DNA of 64,000 nt from Telmatactis stephensoni (taxonomy: Eukaryota > Cnidaria > Anthozoa > Actiniaria > Isophelliidae): assembly GCA_029948255.1 (NCBI GenBank), contig JALIZF010001734.1:446501-510500 (forward strand), given 5' to 3'. Every line of letters starts with the position of its first letter. The first letter of the stretch is position 1. Shown in pieces: positions 31,958 through 44,499 of the stretch. The notes under the pieces are model-generated. The model was not told the origin of the DNA. It was given only the letters and a program-made list of their open reading frames with translations, and did no database searches. Position numbers and translations under genes: made by a program.

Positions 31958-33059
31958 GAGGTTATATATTCTAAAGTTTTGACATTTGGAAGGCTAGACT
32001 TACAATTACGTCATAATTGTCCTAAATAGGTCATAAATTAACACCTTTGTATGACTGGATTCCAAGAATCAATTAACATTGAATTTTAGTTGTCATTCCC
32101 TTTTGAATTAACTTCTTTTAGAAACCCTCCAGTTCTTTGACGGAGGCGGGCTGCACAAATTACCCAATGAAAGTGGCTCAAAGACATCTGTTCCATTTTT
32201 CGACTAACGTAACTGAGCTGAAGAAGACATGATAAAAGAGGTGAAGCTTATCTTCAAAAGTCTTTTTTTTTATCTCAGAATTGAAAATCAATAAATCATA
32301 ATAAAATATTAAAAGCATTAAATCGGACTTAAATTTAAATGAATAAATACTGAAGCCAATAAATGTGGACTGATCATGCATATTTTCCACTGAAATACAT
32401 TTCGTTTCCTGTGATGAGAGATCTAGTAGTGGTGCTTGTTTATCGTTACATATTTTTTAATGATCCGAACAAGAACATTATCTATCCAAAACGATTCCAT
32501 TCACAAAATGTAGTCATTCTTGCTAAAATCAGAAGAAACGTGCAGATAACAAAGTAACCGCGGCACCGTGACGTTGTCATTCACCACAGCAGGAGACCCA
32601 ATGCATTTCAGTAGAAAATATAACTTCTATTTTCTCGACTTCAGTATTCACTACCAATTAAGTTTGACTGATTTTAAAGAACAACAGGCTTTCCGACTGA
32701 CAATTATAAAGAAGAGTTACTGACAAACAATGCTCCACTTTAAGCTTGGAGGCACTACCTATCTTACTCCCGAAGTAGTCCAGGAATATGTTTCTGTCTA
32801 AGTGTAGGAAGTTGCAAGTCCTTTCATTTTCCGCACTGTGAAAAAATGCTCGATTCGTTCAACATGATTGAAAGTTTCATTTGTTTACGAATGAAGATGT
32901 CAGTATAAGACGAACTGATTCTGCACTGCATAATTTTAGAGAGGACTAATTTTTTGTTTTCAATTACTCGGATAAATTGCACTTTTTTAAGTTAAATTAT
33001 TTAAAAAAGAAGCTAAGTCTCAATTACACTTTAGTGCCTTCTTCAAGATAAAGTTTAAA
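31958..33059. other. Resumed GPCR-4 flank, no gene
   Basis: Starts with the interrupted flank repeat (GGAAGGCTAGACTTACAATT, then TGACTGGATTCCAAGAATCA), matching units at 15635-16420. The rest is AT-rich and holds no credible ORF. Confidence 0.6.
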
Positions 33060-33490
33060 CAATGCATTCGTTTTCGAATTGTCTGAATGTGCTGAATTGA
33101 TCTCATAACATATAGTGAATAATATCCTAAGACAGCAAACCAAATATAAAACCAATTAACAGAACATATACATAAAGATAATAAAGTAAGGACAATTTTA
33201 AGTTTGTTTCCAACAATAAAAATACAAGCGTTGCTTTTAAATGAAATTTCAATTTCATTTCATTGAAAATGTGAAATTTCAATTTCAGTGTTTCACATAA
33301 TAATAATAAGAAGAAATGATAATAATAATAACAGCAATAATAAGAATAATGATGATGATAATAATAACAATAATATGGAGTTCTAATAGCGCATCATACG
33401 GAAAGTATCGATGCTCTTTACATTAGGCCAGGTAGATGTGGCGATTTGTCTTATCTTTTTCAAACAAATGGCCCGCTGTTAAGACGCTAG
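33060..33490. repeat. Duplicate of the GPCR-1 upstream flank
   Basis: In the same order as 3950-4140: ATATAAAACCAATTAACAGA, CAAGCGTTGCTTTTAAATG, AAAATGTGAAATTTCAATTT and TTATCTTTTTCAAACAAATG. An AAT-rich microsatellite (about 33298-33375) was added in the middle. It marks the right edge of the receptor array. Confidence 0.6.
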
Positions 33491-36470
33491 GGACCAGGTG
33501 AACGGAGATTTTAATTTCAACCAATCAGAGCGCGTTCAGCATTTTTGCGACCGGCCCTCATCCCCAGGCTACTTACTTCACGGTCGGCGAGTATGTGAAT
33601 CCGCCATTTGGCAACTGAAGTTTATAGTTAAATTGTTTTTCATCAAGATATGTGGTAAACAACTGTAAATTTAGTCTTCTTCCTGCGTCTAACGTGTAAG
33701 TAATTGTTGTACAAATGTTTGTAAGTTTTTATAATAAACTTTTGATTTGGCAATGTGTACTGTACTAGTAATTCGTATTCCGTTCAGTTGACAAATCTAA
33801 AAATTATTAGCGAATTCATGCAGGTGTAGACTCGCCAAAACCCTCAAGTATACTTCCATGTTGAAAAAAAACACATTTTTAAAATCATAGCCCTTATTTA
33901 TACTGCTGTAAAGCACGATATTCTGTTTGTAAACTGATTTTTTGGGGGAGGCTCGCACTATCAACACGCTCGCCTCGGTCAACTCGGTCAATCACGTAAA
34001 GTTATGATTTTATTGCATTTTAGCCTAAAATAGAATTCAAGTATTGTCACCAAATAAAAAAAGGCAAGATTTCGAGTCAAAATAAGTTTCGTAACAAAGA
34101 TAATAGCGATGAAATGTGCTTACATACTCGCTTTAGGAGTGGAATATTTTCGCAGAATGATAAGTTCTTAGCTCCTTCAAAATATCGTGACGGTATTGCG
34201 TGACACAGTTTTGATCGCTGATAAAACGATGGCAAAGGGACAGGAGCAGTCAAAAATTCAAGGGAGACTTCTTTCAAACTCTTTTGCTAAATTATGTGAT
34301 TAAAAGCTTTCAGAAATAATTTTTCTGAAATTTTGCTTGTTCATCAAGGGAAAAAAGGACCTGGGAACCAGGGCCGGTCATTTTGTCCAATCCTGCTTTG
34401 CGCGCCGCGCTCACCGTTCACCTGGGAAACCCAGAATTGGGTTTTTAATGATATACTATTGTATATATTATATATACTTACTGTTGCATACACCAAGTAC
34501 TTACCAAACAAGCTGGCGCGCGAATGAAGATAAAATATAAGTGCGTAAACAGTGCACAGAAAGGTATAAAAAGGTATAAAAAATAACGGTGAACGAACTA
34601 CACATAACAAATGCCAAAACGAAGATTTGCTATATTTTACGCCGACAGCGATTAGCTATATATATATATAACAACAAAAAATATGTTTAAGTAAATCAAA
34701 GCCAAAACCCGTAGCATAGTCATAGCATGAACTGAAATAAAGCCATGTACAGATTGTTATTTATTTACTCGTTCAGAGTAGAAATACGGTACCATATGAA
34801 GAATCAATGAGCTGTTAAGAGTCTTGATAAAAAGATTTACTTGGGCACAGCCAAATCGAAGAATAATGTCGGGCTGTATTTATTTTCCTATGTACTATCT
34901 CAATCTTTGCCGTATGGAGACTTCCTTTTTTGGAAATTCATGTAGAATGTCGTAAACAATAAACTGAGATATCTATCTGACGTGTATCTGAGCTATGCGA
35001 AAGCATATTTGGCTTCTCGATCAAAACCTCGAAAATGACGGGCTAAATCATCATGTATCCTGACAAAAAATACACCAAAATCTTCGTAATTTATTTATGT
35101 ATTCAAGACATTGTGGGGTTTTTCTCGTTAGCGCATAAATTAATTGATTTACCGCACAAAACAATAGTAGACCATGGGCTCAAAGTTCGAAACATACAGT
35201 AAGTGTACCAAAGGATAGTCCTCCAAACATATTGTTAAAGTGACGGAGGGTTTTTTCACCGGCCTGACTGATAAAATATATATCAAATGAAAGCTTAAAC
35301 ACTTAAGATACATGATCCGGGTGGGGTTTTGTAAAAGTTAATTTTTTATATATCGACGATTGTATACGGCTTCTGATCTGTCTGTTTCAGTCTGTTCTCG
35401 ACTTATTAGAAGTAATGAATTAAAAAAAAAATTAAAGGCAAACAGTAACATTCTCGTTCACGATGGAAATTGATGGAAATATTTAAGCTTCAATTAAAAA
35501 TGATAATAAAAGAAAAGAAAAGAAATAAATAAACTCCTTGTCGAAAAGAATGGCATGTATCGACCTCCTTTGATTAAAAAAAAATCAAGCTTACTAATTA
35601 CTTACTGATACAAATTCGACTATGGGCCTTCATCATACAAATTACTTACAGTATTCTCTATGTGGTTTTAGCAAAGAGCATCATAGTCAGTTTTTAATTA
35701 TTTTCTCAATCCTCATTCACACACGCCCTCTAACGGTTTCTCTGTCATTGAAAAAACTGCTCTGGGGTTTCGTTTAATTTGGGCCAAACAAAAGCGTTTC
35801 CTTGACATTTTGTATTTCAATTAACTGCATTCTGGCCGGTTCCTAAAAGGTAATTAGCTAATTAGAACTAATTAGCCTTAGTTCAGTGTTAAAATAAATG
35901 GTTTCGAAGGATTTGTGCTCAGAATCGGACTTTCAGAACCCAGACCTGTCTGATTTTATGCTTTATCATCAGAATGTCACGAACAAGATTTTTGATTGAC
36001 GTCCATAAAAACTCAGTTTTCGAACGAGAGCCAGTAACTATAGAAGTTCGCGTTTTATTGACAACCGCTATAAATTACAGAATATACTTATTAAGTGTTT
36101 CTCTGTACGCAGCTTTTTATATGCTGTATATAATCAAGACCCCCTAGTCGGAGCTCATAAATTATTCTTTCGGTATCAGTCTGAATCAGATCCGATACCG
36201 ATTATAGTTGAGCGAGAGAAGTGGGAGTTTTGCCTCGTCGGAAAGTCTTGTACTTTCAATTTAGATTGGATGGCTAAGTACTTTACGTATTCTGTCGAAA
36301 AGGCACGGTAGCCCGTACGTCTAGCATAAGTTCATTATGCCGGCTTGTATTTAAAACATCTGGAACGAGTAATCCACATTTTTTCTGTTTATTCATATTC
36401 AAGGTTTAAACTACAAATCAGATTCCTTTGGCTATGCTGCTAGTGATTGAGTTCTCTGCCCTCGTATTTT
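33491..36470. other. Gene-poor stretch
   Basis: About 3 kb of AT-rich DNA with short TA runs (near 34655-34670) and no open frame resembling a protein. A small inverted motif around 34400-34440 is too short to call. Confidence 0.5.
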
Positions 36471-36480
36471 ATACATTTAA

Positions 36481-36494
36481 CGCGCGCGCGCGCA
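36481..36494. repeat. (CG)n run
   Basis: A CGCGCGCGCGCGC run, unusual in this AT-rich, CpG-poor setting. The sequence that follows (AAAAGGCTGACGAAACG) is related to the AGCGCGCAAAAGTCGGACG stretches in duplications A (39412) and B (51317). Confidence 0.8.
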
Positions 36495-36538
36495 AAAGGC
36501 TGACGAAACGCGAGGAGGGACACACAGTGTAACAATTA

Positions 36539-36722
36539 GAGTGGATTTCGTATGACTTTGAAAAACTACAGCACGGTCACGGCACGGCACGGCCACGGTA
36601 CGGAACCTCTCCTGCTGATTTCTTTACAAATTTGCGAAGAAATCAGCAGGCGAAGTTCCGTGCCGTGGCCGTGCCGTGCCGTGACCGTGCCGTAGTTTTT
36701 CAAAGTCATACGAAATCCACTC
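36539..36722. mobile_element. 184-bp palindromic MITE with TA duplication
   Basis: The arms are near-perfect reverse complements from GAGTGGATTTCGTATGACTT inward, including repeats of CACGGCACGG, with a loop around TTTACAAATTTGCG. TA flanks both ends (36537-36538, 36723-36724), fitting a Tc1/mariner-type target. It interrupts a repeat also seen in duplications A and B. Confidence 0.8.
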
Positions 36723-36726
36723 TAGT

Positions 36727-37617
36727 GAGCGTTGTTTCCCATTGGTTTTTCTCTTTGTTGATTTCAGTCTATGAGCGTGGAGCTCCATTAACAACAACGA
36801 AATCAACGAAAAACAAATGCGCGCATATTAAGTTTTTTTCTGCGTTGATGAGATCGTATTTTCGTTTAACTCGCTCTTTGTTTTGTATAGTAGCATATTT
36901 TGTATGCAAAAGTTTTACCGTTAATGAATACGTTGTTGATACAACATTCCTTGATTACAAGACCCCATTACTAAGAGCGACAATTCGCATTTCTCTGCGG
37001 GGTTATCGTTTTCCCCATCCATCTATATTTATAACGCCTTTCCTGCCGTCTCAAAGAATCCCCCTTATTGTTTGTTTCAATCTTAAAACAGAAAGTGCAA
37101 TTAGTTGATGGAAACCCATTCTTTGATACGACCAAGTAATGTGGCTTAGACAATCAGTACATGCTTGAATGCGAGAAATATGAATCTGAAAATAACCAGA
37201 TCTGAGGAAACAAAAACTTGATCAAATTAGGAGTCCTGGTCCTAGTTGTTCGCTCCTAGTAGCAAGTCATCCCTGATGATCTAGTCGTTCAAGGGTAAAA
37301 TAGGACTAGTTTAAGGGCACTTATACAAGCCTTTTTCTGAAGTGTGGCTTTATTAGCCGAAAAATGGATAATTAAAAAACAAGCAACTTAATGTTTCATG
37401 AATTAATACTTATTAGTAATGTGACTTTTATCATACTGGGGGTATATAATTTACAAAAAAAATATTAAAATTCTAAACTCATCATCGTCCATATCAGAAT
37501 TGTGATACCAAACAAATTGCTTTCCAGTAGAAAAGTATTTGCAAAGGAAATGTCGAGCTCTGTCGTAGTATTATTATATATATTATATTACATTAGATGT
37601 GGACCATGTTGTTATTT
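36727..37617. other. Intergenic, no gene seen
   Basis: Continues the interrupted repeat to GTGGAGCTCC (about 36778) and then AT-rich DNA. The 158-codon frame at 36632-37108 starts inside the palindrome and is not credible. Confidence 0.45.
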
Positions 37618-39534
37618 CAACATCCACTGGATATGAGCAATCGCGCGCTTTGATTGGTTCCTGTATTACTAGGCCATCAGCTCATAATTAATACATGGCT
37701 CCACAATTTACTTTAAAAAGAGGGGAAAAAATCATGTTTTTACTCCAAGCTACAAAAATGACCTACGAATGTTTCATGGTGTGAAATTAAAAAAAAAGAT
37801 TGTATGCTAAGTGAGGAACTGGTATTTTCACTTCATGGAGCTGGATTGAATTTTTAGTCTTGAAAACTCCAATCTTATATATTCATTTTCAAAAAACTCC
37901 TGTCCTGAGTGGCAAATCTCCTGACTAGTGTAATTGATTCTACTTGAATTTTAAAACTTATTTCTTGTAGATAAATTTCAGAATAAATTACAAACTTTCA
38001 ATGAACTTTCTGTTGTAAAACCCATCTACGACTCCATTTCGAGGAATAATTGTTAATTATCCTCTTAATTAGCAAGATACCACCCACAAAGGTGGAATCC
38101 TGGATAACTCCACCTGCTCATCAGCCATTTCTCATTACTTTCGCTTAGTGTCTAATATTTCTAAGGTTATTCAACCTTTAAGTTTTATCGACTATTGGTA
38201 TGTGATATTATTTCAGTTTTAGTGATTATTGATTTTACATGCTCATCACTAAGTTTCTGTGCCACTTTTTAATCGTCCATTCTTTCAACCATTCATAGGT
38301 CTGCACGTGTTTGTTAATATAATTTGCCAACGTTATCTGACTAGTCCATCTTTTGTGGTGTTGTAGTTCATTGAAGCTAACGAACTGTACCAGACGTCCT
38401 ATATGAACTGAGACCTCTCTTCCCTAAGAGAAATACTCTCTCTAAAGGTATGTAATTAAAGCTATTCTTGCATATTAGACCGTTTTATGCAAATTTATAC
38501 TTATGAGCTTGTCTAAGGTTATCATTTAACTAAATAAACTTTGTCCTTCTCGACTATAAATACAAAAAACCTCAATTTTTGAGCATGGCGTTGTCTCTAG
38601 ACCGCTAAGCGTGAGCCTCTGAGTAAAACTTTTGGCACATTCAGTTGACTTCGCGATCGTGGAGTTTAAAAAACAATGCCTTGCTGGCCACAACAGGCAC
38701 ATCTGCAAAGAATTCCAATGTATGCAAGCAGCGCTTTTTGGCTGAATAGAAAAGACATGTTTGGTTGTGTTCCTAAGTGATTCGGCTGCGAACTTCAACT
38801 GACTCAGATCACAAAACTGTCCGTCAAACAGCCCCTACGATTCTTTGATTAAACACATATTCATAAACACTTTCACCCAGATGTAATTTTCATGTTAACT
38901 GGCAATTCACCATCATGTTGGTACTATAATGCCTTCGGTAAAACCTCTGACAATGAATTTGAACTAAATTCTTTGGAGCTCTACGAAGAAATAAAGGCCA
39001 AAATGTCCCAAAGAAGCTTCCTAAACTGCAGTTTCAGGTATTGTATTGTTTGTTTCCCAAATTTCTGAAATTGTAAATACAATTTGACGGAGTTGGCACC
39101 CGTATGAGGAAATCTTTGTTAAGCTTATAGAGCCATATAATTTTCATATTCTTAAATGAAAATATACAAAAGTCTCACCCTATTTTTCGTGATTACTGCA
39201 GCTTGGTTTCAGAATAATCGAATTACAGTTTGCTTTAGCCCTTTTTTGTGATGGCAATTTTCTTTGAGCATACAAAACAAAAAAACATTTATTTACACTG
39301 GAGAAAAGTTTATCTTGGAGACGGTAAGCGGTCTGGTTTAGCCATTTTCAGCTGGTGCTGGTAGCGAGTAAGGGTGCGGTCAAAGTATTCGTATTTTTAA
39401 ACATTTTAGCGCGCAAAAGTCGGACGAACATCAAACAGTGAGCAGGCACACAGTGCGACAAATTTTTAGCGCGCGTGGTTCTCTCTTTTTGTTTTTGCCT
39501 TTATTCTATGGAGCTCCGCTTTAAAAAGCTGTTT

Positions 39535-39625
39535 ATTTAAGTGTCCAAGTCTTCTATCGCTTGCGCACTAATTGGGGAACACTGTACTCTTTCACACACT
39601 ACCTCTGCATTAAGGTAATTCAGGG
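39535..39625. repeat. Dispersed repeat, third copy (inverted)
   Basis: Reverse complement of the repeat at 10660-10800 and 17745-17850, with GCTTGCGCACTAATTGGGGA. It lies at the left edge of the insertion in block A. The other part of the repeat (AAGTATTTTGCAAATAATCA) appears at about 40368-40395. Confidence 0.6.
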
Positions 39626-40409
39626 CCCTTGCTACTGCACAACTCGCGCGCGCACTTTTATTACTTTTTTATTACTTTTATTACTTTTTGTCCGTGGGAA
39701 GTCTGGGCACTAGCGCGTCAGCGATTGAAAAACGGAAGAAATTCGTTTTTTGGTGAAGAAAAATAGTATTTTATCGACCAGATTCTGCAAACAAATTTAT
39801 CAAAACATGTGTAAAGTAGGAGCAGAGAACAACGCTACAATGGCTGATTTTTTGTATTCGTTTTCGAAGATTTTTTACCCTTTGTTCTTCTCTAACTCTT
39901 TAAACAATACGGTGACCACCCCCTGATTTTATGAATGATTTATGCTCACAATTTTATAAACTTTTCGTATAAAGAAAAAAAGAATACTTCTATCGTTTCG
40001 ATTTTGAGTAAATTTATCATTTTTCTGTCTGATCCTCCAAAAACGTGTATTCTGGAAGGCCATTTTTCGCATATTATTGTTGATCTTTCGCTTCTTGTTC
40101 GGCAACAAATTAGTTCCAAGTGTTAAGTTTGCTTGCTTTTAAATACATTTGCTTGTTCCAAAATTCTTATAATTTGACCGGATATCGCGAGGCCATTTTT
40201 CGTAAAAAGATCCCCAAATACCCCACATCTCCCCCCTCATATCTCAAGATTGACTTCGGTGACCCCCCATTTTTATTTTACATTTTATTTCCTCCTATGC
40301 GTCTCTTTCTTTGTAGGAATTTTAAAGGCAAGTTTATCGTAAAAATTCATGAATCCCGAACTACCTTAAGTATTTTGCAAATAATCACTCGACTCACATG
40401 TTGATTTTT

Positions 40410-40576
40410 GCTGAGGGAGGAAAAACCGGAGAACCCGGAGAAAAACACTCATAGCAAGGTAGAGAACAACACATCAAACAAACTCAATTCACATATGATC
40501 CACGCGCTCGAGCTGGGACTCGAACCCGGACCACAGCAGTGAAAGGCCAGCGCTCTAACCGCTCAGCCAACCATGC
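40410..40576 (-). mobile_element. tRNA-derived SINE
   Basis: On the minus strand the head reads like a tRNA: A box TGGCTGAGCGGTTAG, an anticodon-loop region CCTTTCACT and B box GGTTCGAGTCC. The acceptor stem does not pair. The body ends in a CTCCGGGTTCTCCGGTTTTT region. This is a SINE, not a working tRNA gene. It sits within the block-A-specific insertion. Confidence 0.7.
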
Positions 40577-40926
40577 CATCCACGTAGTAGTAGTAAACGT
40601 ACTTGCACTGGACAGGGCTGACAAACGTTTAATAGCCTCTCATTATAAGGACAACATAGGTTTTTAAGCTCAAAATTGTGTATACAAGCCGTTTTAGACA
40701 CAAAGAACAAAATATCAAATAATACCAAAATTTGGTACAGGCGTTCCTGAGATATAATGTCCTTTACTTTGGCAGAGGTGACATTTTGATCAGCAGAAAA
40801 ATCATTGTTTTAGTAAATATCCCCGCGAAGCTTTACTGTAACGCCACAAGGTTTTGTAAACAGTTTTTACTAAAGCCAGTAATTAAAAATATTAGTGTAG
40901 CAATCACTATACGTGAGGCTGCAACT

Positions 40927-40953
40927 TTCTTTCTTTCTTTCTTTCTTTCTTTA
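40927..40953. repeat. (TTTC)n microsatellite
   Basis: Six TTTC units inside block A; block B has none at the matching place. Confidence 0.9.
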
Positions 40954-41110
40954 TGTTAGGACCCTTCTGTAAATCACCTTTACCGCTGAAGTTGGTATCC
41001 TCCTTAAACATTATTATTAATATTACTGTTTTTCATACTTCATTATCAGTTTATGAAAAAACAATGAAAACAGCTGCTTGGCTGTTTTTCCGCTAGTCAC
41101 TTGAACTAAG

Positions 41111-41395
41111 AGTCAGCCATCTTATAGCTTGTTATAGCCACAGGAATCCCAACTTCGTTCCCAGGGCCATCCGCATGAAGCACTAGGGATGTTGCAATTG
41201 CAGAAAACCAAGTTATCAAGGACTATGATCAACCTACTTGGTCACACAATATAATTGTACGAAGAGGTATCTAGCCAAATCGCTGAAAATCTACATTTTG
41301 AAAAGCATCTAAGTATACTTCTAAATAACTTCTTAAAAAAAGCTCTGGATCAGGGAATTTCGGTCCCAAATAGAACTTGAGATTGGCTGAAGAGC
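41111..41395. other. Intergenic, no gene seen
   Basis: Sequence between block A and the LINE fragment; not shared with copy 2. Confidence 0.4.
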
Positions 41396-43060
41396 TTATG
41401 CATAAGCAGTCTACCTACCGCTATTGCGCTGTGCAGAATAACTATTTATATCGAAGGCACTCCCGATGGGAAAATATCACGCGTAAAAGTCAGTATAAAG
41501 TCAGAAACAAGAACCAGAACTCCGCACTTTCAAGTTATATTGTGGGCGAAAAATTTATATATCAGGTACATTAAGCAATTGAAGTCATTACCAACACGTT
41601 ACTGTGTGAATTGGATCCGATAAGGGTATTTTAGACTTCAGCGATCGTTTAATAATTAGCCATGTTCACCGGAATGTACTAAATCCCGTCAAATTTTTGC
41701 AATTCATTTTCAAATTTTACATCTTAGACAGCACTCCCCAGTAAAAATTATTGAATATTTCGCTTTTTTCACGTTTCGTTCTTGCAAAACTGAGCTTTTT
41801 GGTCAATGAAATAATGGACAATGAACGTTCAAGCCTAAGCGAACCAGGTAGCGAGTTCCATAGATTTGCACAAGAGTACTAGTATGCGAAACTCCTTTGT
41901 ACACTTCAGTCCTCACTTAAGGTCGTTGGAAGTTGGCTGAAGAACAACGCACGTTATATTTGCTAAAGCCTGGGTTGTTGCGGAAGATTTCAGTTACGTT
42001 AGGTATGATGGCGCCAGCTTGCCCGTTCATGACTTTGAACACCATGATAGCTTTTTGTTCTAGTCTTTTCTCCGGTAATGGTTTCCATTCTAATTTGCTA
42101 AAAATGTGTTGGTTAGAGACACTTTGATATGGAGTGCCTGTTATAATTCGAGCTGCGCAGTTTTGAAGTTTAGCTAAGTTTTACTTTGTAATTTATTGGT
42201 TAGCGTCTCGTTTATACCATCCCATGCAGACAAGACAACAATAATCGAAGTATGGTTCGACTATTAATTTATAGGTCGTGATTAGACAGTCTTGTTTAAG
42301 AGTAGGTTTAGTTTCCCTTAAGATTGCTAAATTACAAGAAATTTTATTTTTGATATATTCGATATGCGGCCCCAAGTCAGATTTTCGTCAATTTGTATAC
42401 CAAGGCATTTGTTATTAGTTGTTCTCTTTAAGTCGACACCATCTACACACAGTGGAAAGTCAGCGGTTTCATATATAGGTGGAAGGGCGTTGCATTGTTC
42501 CAATTAACATGAATTCTGACTTGAGGGCATTTAGTGTTAATTTACTTGCACAAAGTCAGGTGGTAATATTTCACAAATCGATATTTTTGTTTAACTGAAG
42601 CTAGATATCTCAGCATCCGAGAACGTTAAGCTTGTATCATTGGCATAATATAAAGCCTTGTGTTCCTGAAATCTACGCAAGTTGGAAGATCATTTATGTA
42701 AAACAGAAATAGTGTCGGCCCTAAAATGGTACGGCTTGTTGTACACCATAAGAAATCGGTAACGAATCAGGGAGAACTCCATTAGTGAAATTTTGTTGGG
42801 TTCTGTCGGACAGGTATGACTTAAGTTCATAGCATTTGGGTCAAAAGTATAGAACTTTAGTTTCGGAAGAAGTAGTTTATTATGGTCAACGGTGTCAAAG
42901 GCTTTTTTAGGTCTACGAAAATGACACCGTTGACAATTTTTCTATCCATGTTAAAAGAATATTAATTCGTTAGTTCTAGAAGTCAGATTGTACAGATCAT
43001 GTTTTGATATGTAAGATTCCAACTGGTTAAAGATAACTTTCTCAAAAACGCGGGAGATAG
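41396..43060 (-). pseudogene. Decayed non-LTR retrotransposon (LINE), copy 1
   Basis: Read on the minus strand, fragments of a LINE reverse transcriptase appear in order. First comes [16 protein letters not shown] (43060-43000), then NGVIFVDLKK and FDTVDHNKLLL (42940-42880). The YADD site is altered to YAND (about 42650), followed by the thumb/C-terminal part PYFDYCCLVCMGWYKR (42193-42260) and tail pieces with YNVRCSS. Frameshifts and stops are frequent. The 5' end stops in a microsatellite. Copy 2 is at 54900-55945. Family (CR1/Jockey-like) is a guess. Confidence 0.75.
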
Positions 43061-43216
43061 TTAGACTGATGGATGGATGGACGAATGAATGGATGGATGG
43101 ATGGTCGGACGGACGGATAGATGGATGGATGAATGAATGGATGGATGAATGAATGAATGAATGAATGAATGAATGAATGAATGAATGAATGAATGAATAA
43201 ATAAATGAATAAATGG
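43061..43216. repeat. (GGAT/GAAT)n tetranucleotide tract
   Basis: A long run of GGAT, GGAC and GAAT units between the LINE fragment and the fibrinogen-like gene. In copy 2 the same tract is split: GGAT part at 55937-55980, GAAT part at 60187-60222. Confidence 0.9.
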
Positions 43217-43256
43217 ACTTGATCATGAATATCAGACACAGTTGCTAACGTCAATT

Positions 43257-44499
43257 ATGCTCTTTGTTGCTAGAATGAAAAACACGTGCCCTCAAACGCT
43301 TCTGGTGTCCTTGGTTCAGCTGCTCAGGCTTTACATCTCATCAGCACAAGATTGTTCACAGCCAATCACATCCGAGTACGGCTACGCTCTTCTGTCATCT
43401 GCATACTTGGTGTTACCTAATGAAGTCCTTGGCTCTTGCTACTTGAAGTGCTTGGTGGAGCAGAAGTGCAGAAGCATGAACTACAACATGGCTAATGAAA
43501 TATGTGAACACAATAGCGTACGCAAGGCACATTTTCCATGGAGATTTGTGCTGAACCCAGATTCCATTTATGCTGAAGCTCCTGGTAGGTTTCATTATAG
43601 TCTTTCTCTATTTTGCTGCGCTCAGCTGTACACGTCCGTATTTTAAAATCTAGCAATTGCACATTCTTAAATAATTTCATTAGAGCGACTGCGAGGCATC
43701 CCACAAGAACAGCACTTGGCCTCTTTTTAATTTGAGCTTCGGATGATGCTTCTTCGTGCAAATAAATGGGTGAGCACATGCTATGCTGAATTTGTTGACT
43801 TCTATTTCGAATTATTTCATTATAGTTCCAGGATCCTCCCCAAGTTTTGCCGCCTCATCGTGTAACAGAATATTGCAGCTCGATGGCCCAAATGCTACAT
43901 CCGGCATTTACTGGATCAAGCTTCAAAATGATGCCAGTCCCTTCCAAGTCTACTGCGACATGATCACCGATGGCGGAGGCTGGACCCTAGTCTACAGTTA
44001 TCGCTTCACAAATTTTGCCGATTTCAACAAAAGCAAGAACGCTGTAACTCCCTATCCCAACTGGCCAGTACCTCAAAACAATAGATCATGGGTTCCAATA
44101 TCGACAACAGTTCCTTTGAACGATACCGCCTATTCAGCCATGGATTTTGCGTTGTGGAAAGAGATTGGTACAGAGTTTCTTGTCAAGCCCAACATCATCA
44201 ACTGGTTTTCCTGTAAACCAAATCGTGGCGACCTTATTAACTGGAAAGAGGGACCTATCATCTGCAATACTGTCAAGAATGTTACCACTGTGTGTCAGGG
44301 CATTAAACCAAACAAACTTAATATTCGAACATGTGGTCCTCAACTAAGATATGTCCATCATCATGAAAGCGACGTTATTCTCACTTTTGACGGAAATGCC
44401 GAGGGTTGCCATCCAGTCCACGATTCATGTGGTGGGTCAAGTGATTCTGATTATCTGAAGAATATCAGTTCTCCAGGTGGTGCATTGTACATTCGTTGA
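43257..44499 (+). CDS. Secreted PAN/fibrinogen-like protein, gene 1
   Basis: Two exons, 43257-43584 and 43826-44499, with a 241-bp GT-AG intron in phase 1; 333 residues. An alternative ATG at 43275 gives a neater signal peptide (hydrophobic LLVSLVQLLRLY, cleavage near SAQ). A PAN/Apple-like Cys-rich region follows (about 30-105, with CYLKCLVEQKC). From about residue 122 comes a fibrinogen C-terminal start: CNRILQLDG, SGIYWIKL, VYCDM and DGGGWTLV (159-165). The remainder is less fibrinogen-like and ends SPGGALYIR. It resembles the fibrinogen-like proteins annotated in corals next to skeletal matrix protein USOMP-5, but I cannot confirm that. Probably extracellular, in recognition or matrix. 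Gene 2 is at 60260-61502. Confidence 0.85.

Larger units (their letters stand above)
37618..41110. repeat. Segmental duplication block A (copy 1)
   Basis: Starts CATCCACTGGATATGAGCAA and matches block B (49371-53527) in long stretches: CTCATCAGCCATTTCTCATT..., TTATCTTGGAGACGGTAAGC, AGTAAACGTACTTGCACTGG, ending TTTTTCCGCT...CACTTGAACT. It is non-coding. Relative to B it carries an insertion at about 39535-40588 containing a dispersed repeat and a SINE, and lacks the 1.65-kb element found in B. Its first ~80 bp are also the start of the element at 48061-48694. Confidence 0.8.

Noticed and set aside
36624..37108. Open frames on both strands (60 and 158 codons)
   Set aside because: They run through the palindromic MITE at 36539-36722; the mirrored frames are products of the inverted arms and there is no domain.
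40500..40576. Possible tRNA gene
   Set aside because: A and B boxes are good but the acceptor stem does not pair and a SINE body follows; called a SINE.
42951..43254. Proteins rich in IHSFIHSF repeats on the minus strand
   Set aside because: Translation of the tetranucleotide microsatellite; only the last ~30 residues of one frame are LINE reverse transcriptase.
43413..43779. Minus-strand frames across the fibrinogen-like gene (also 60416-60782)
   Set aside because: Shadows of the plus-strand exon and intron; plus strand has signal peptide, domains and splice sites.
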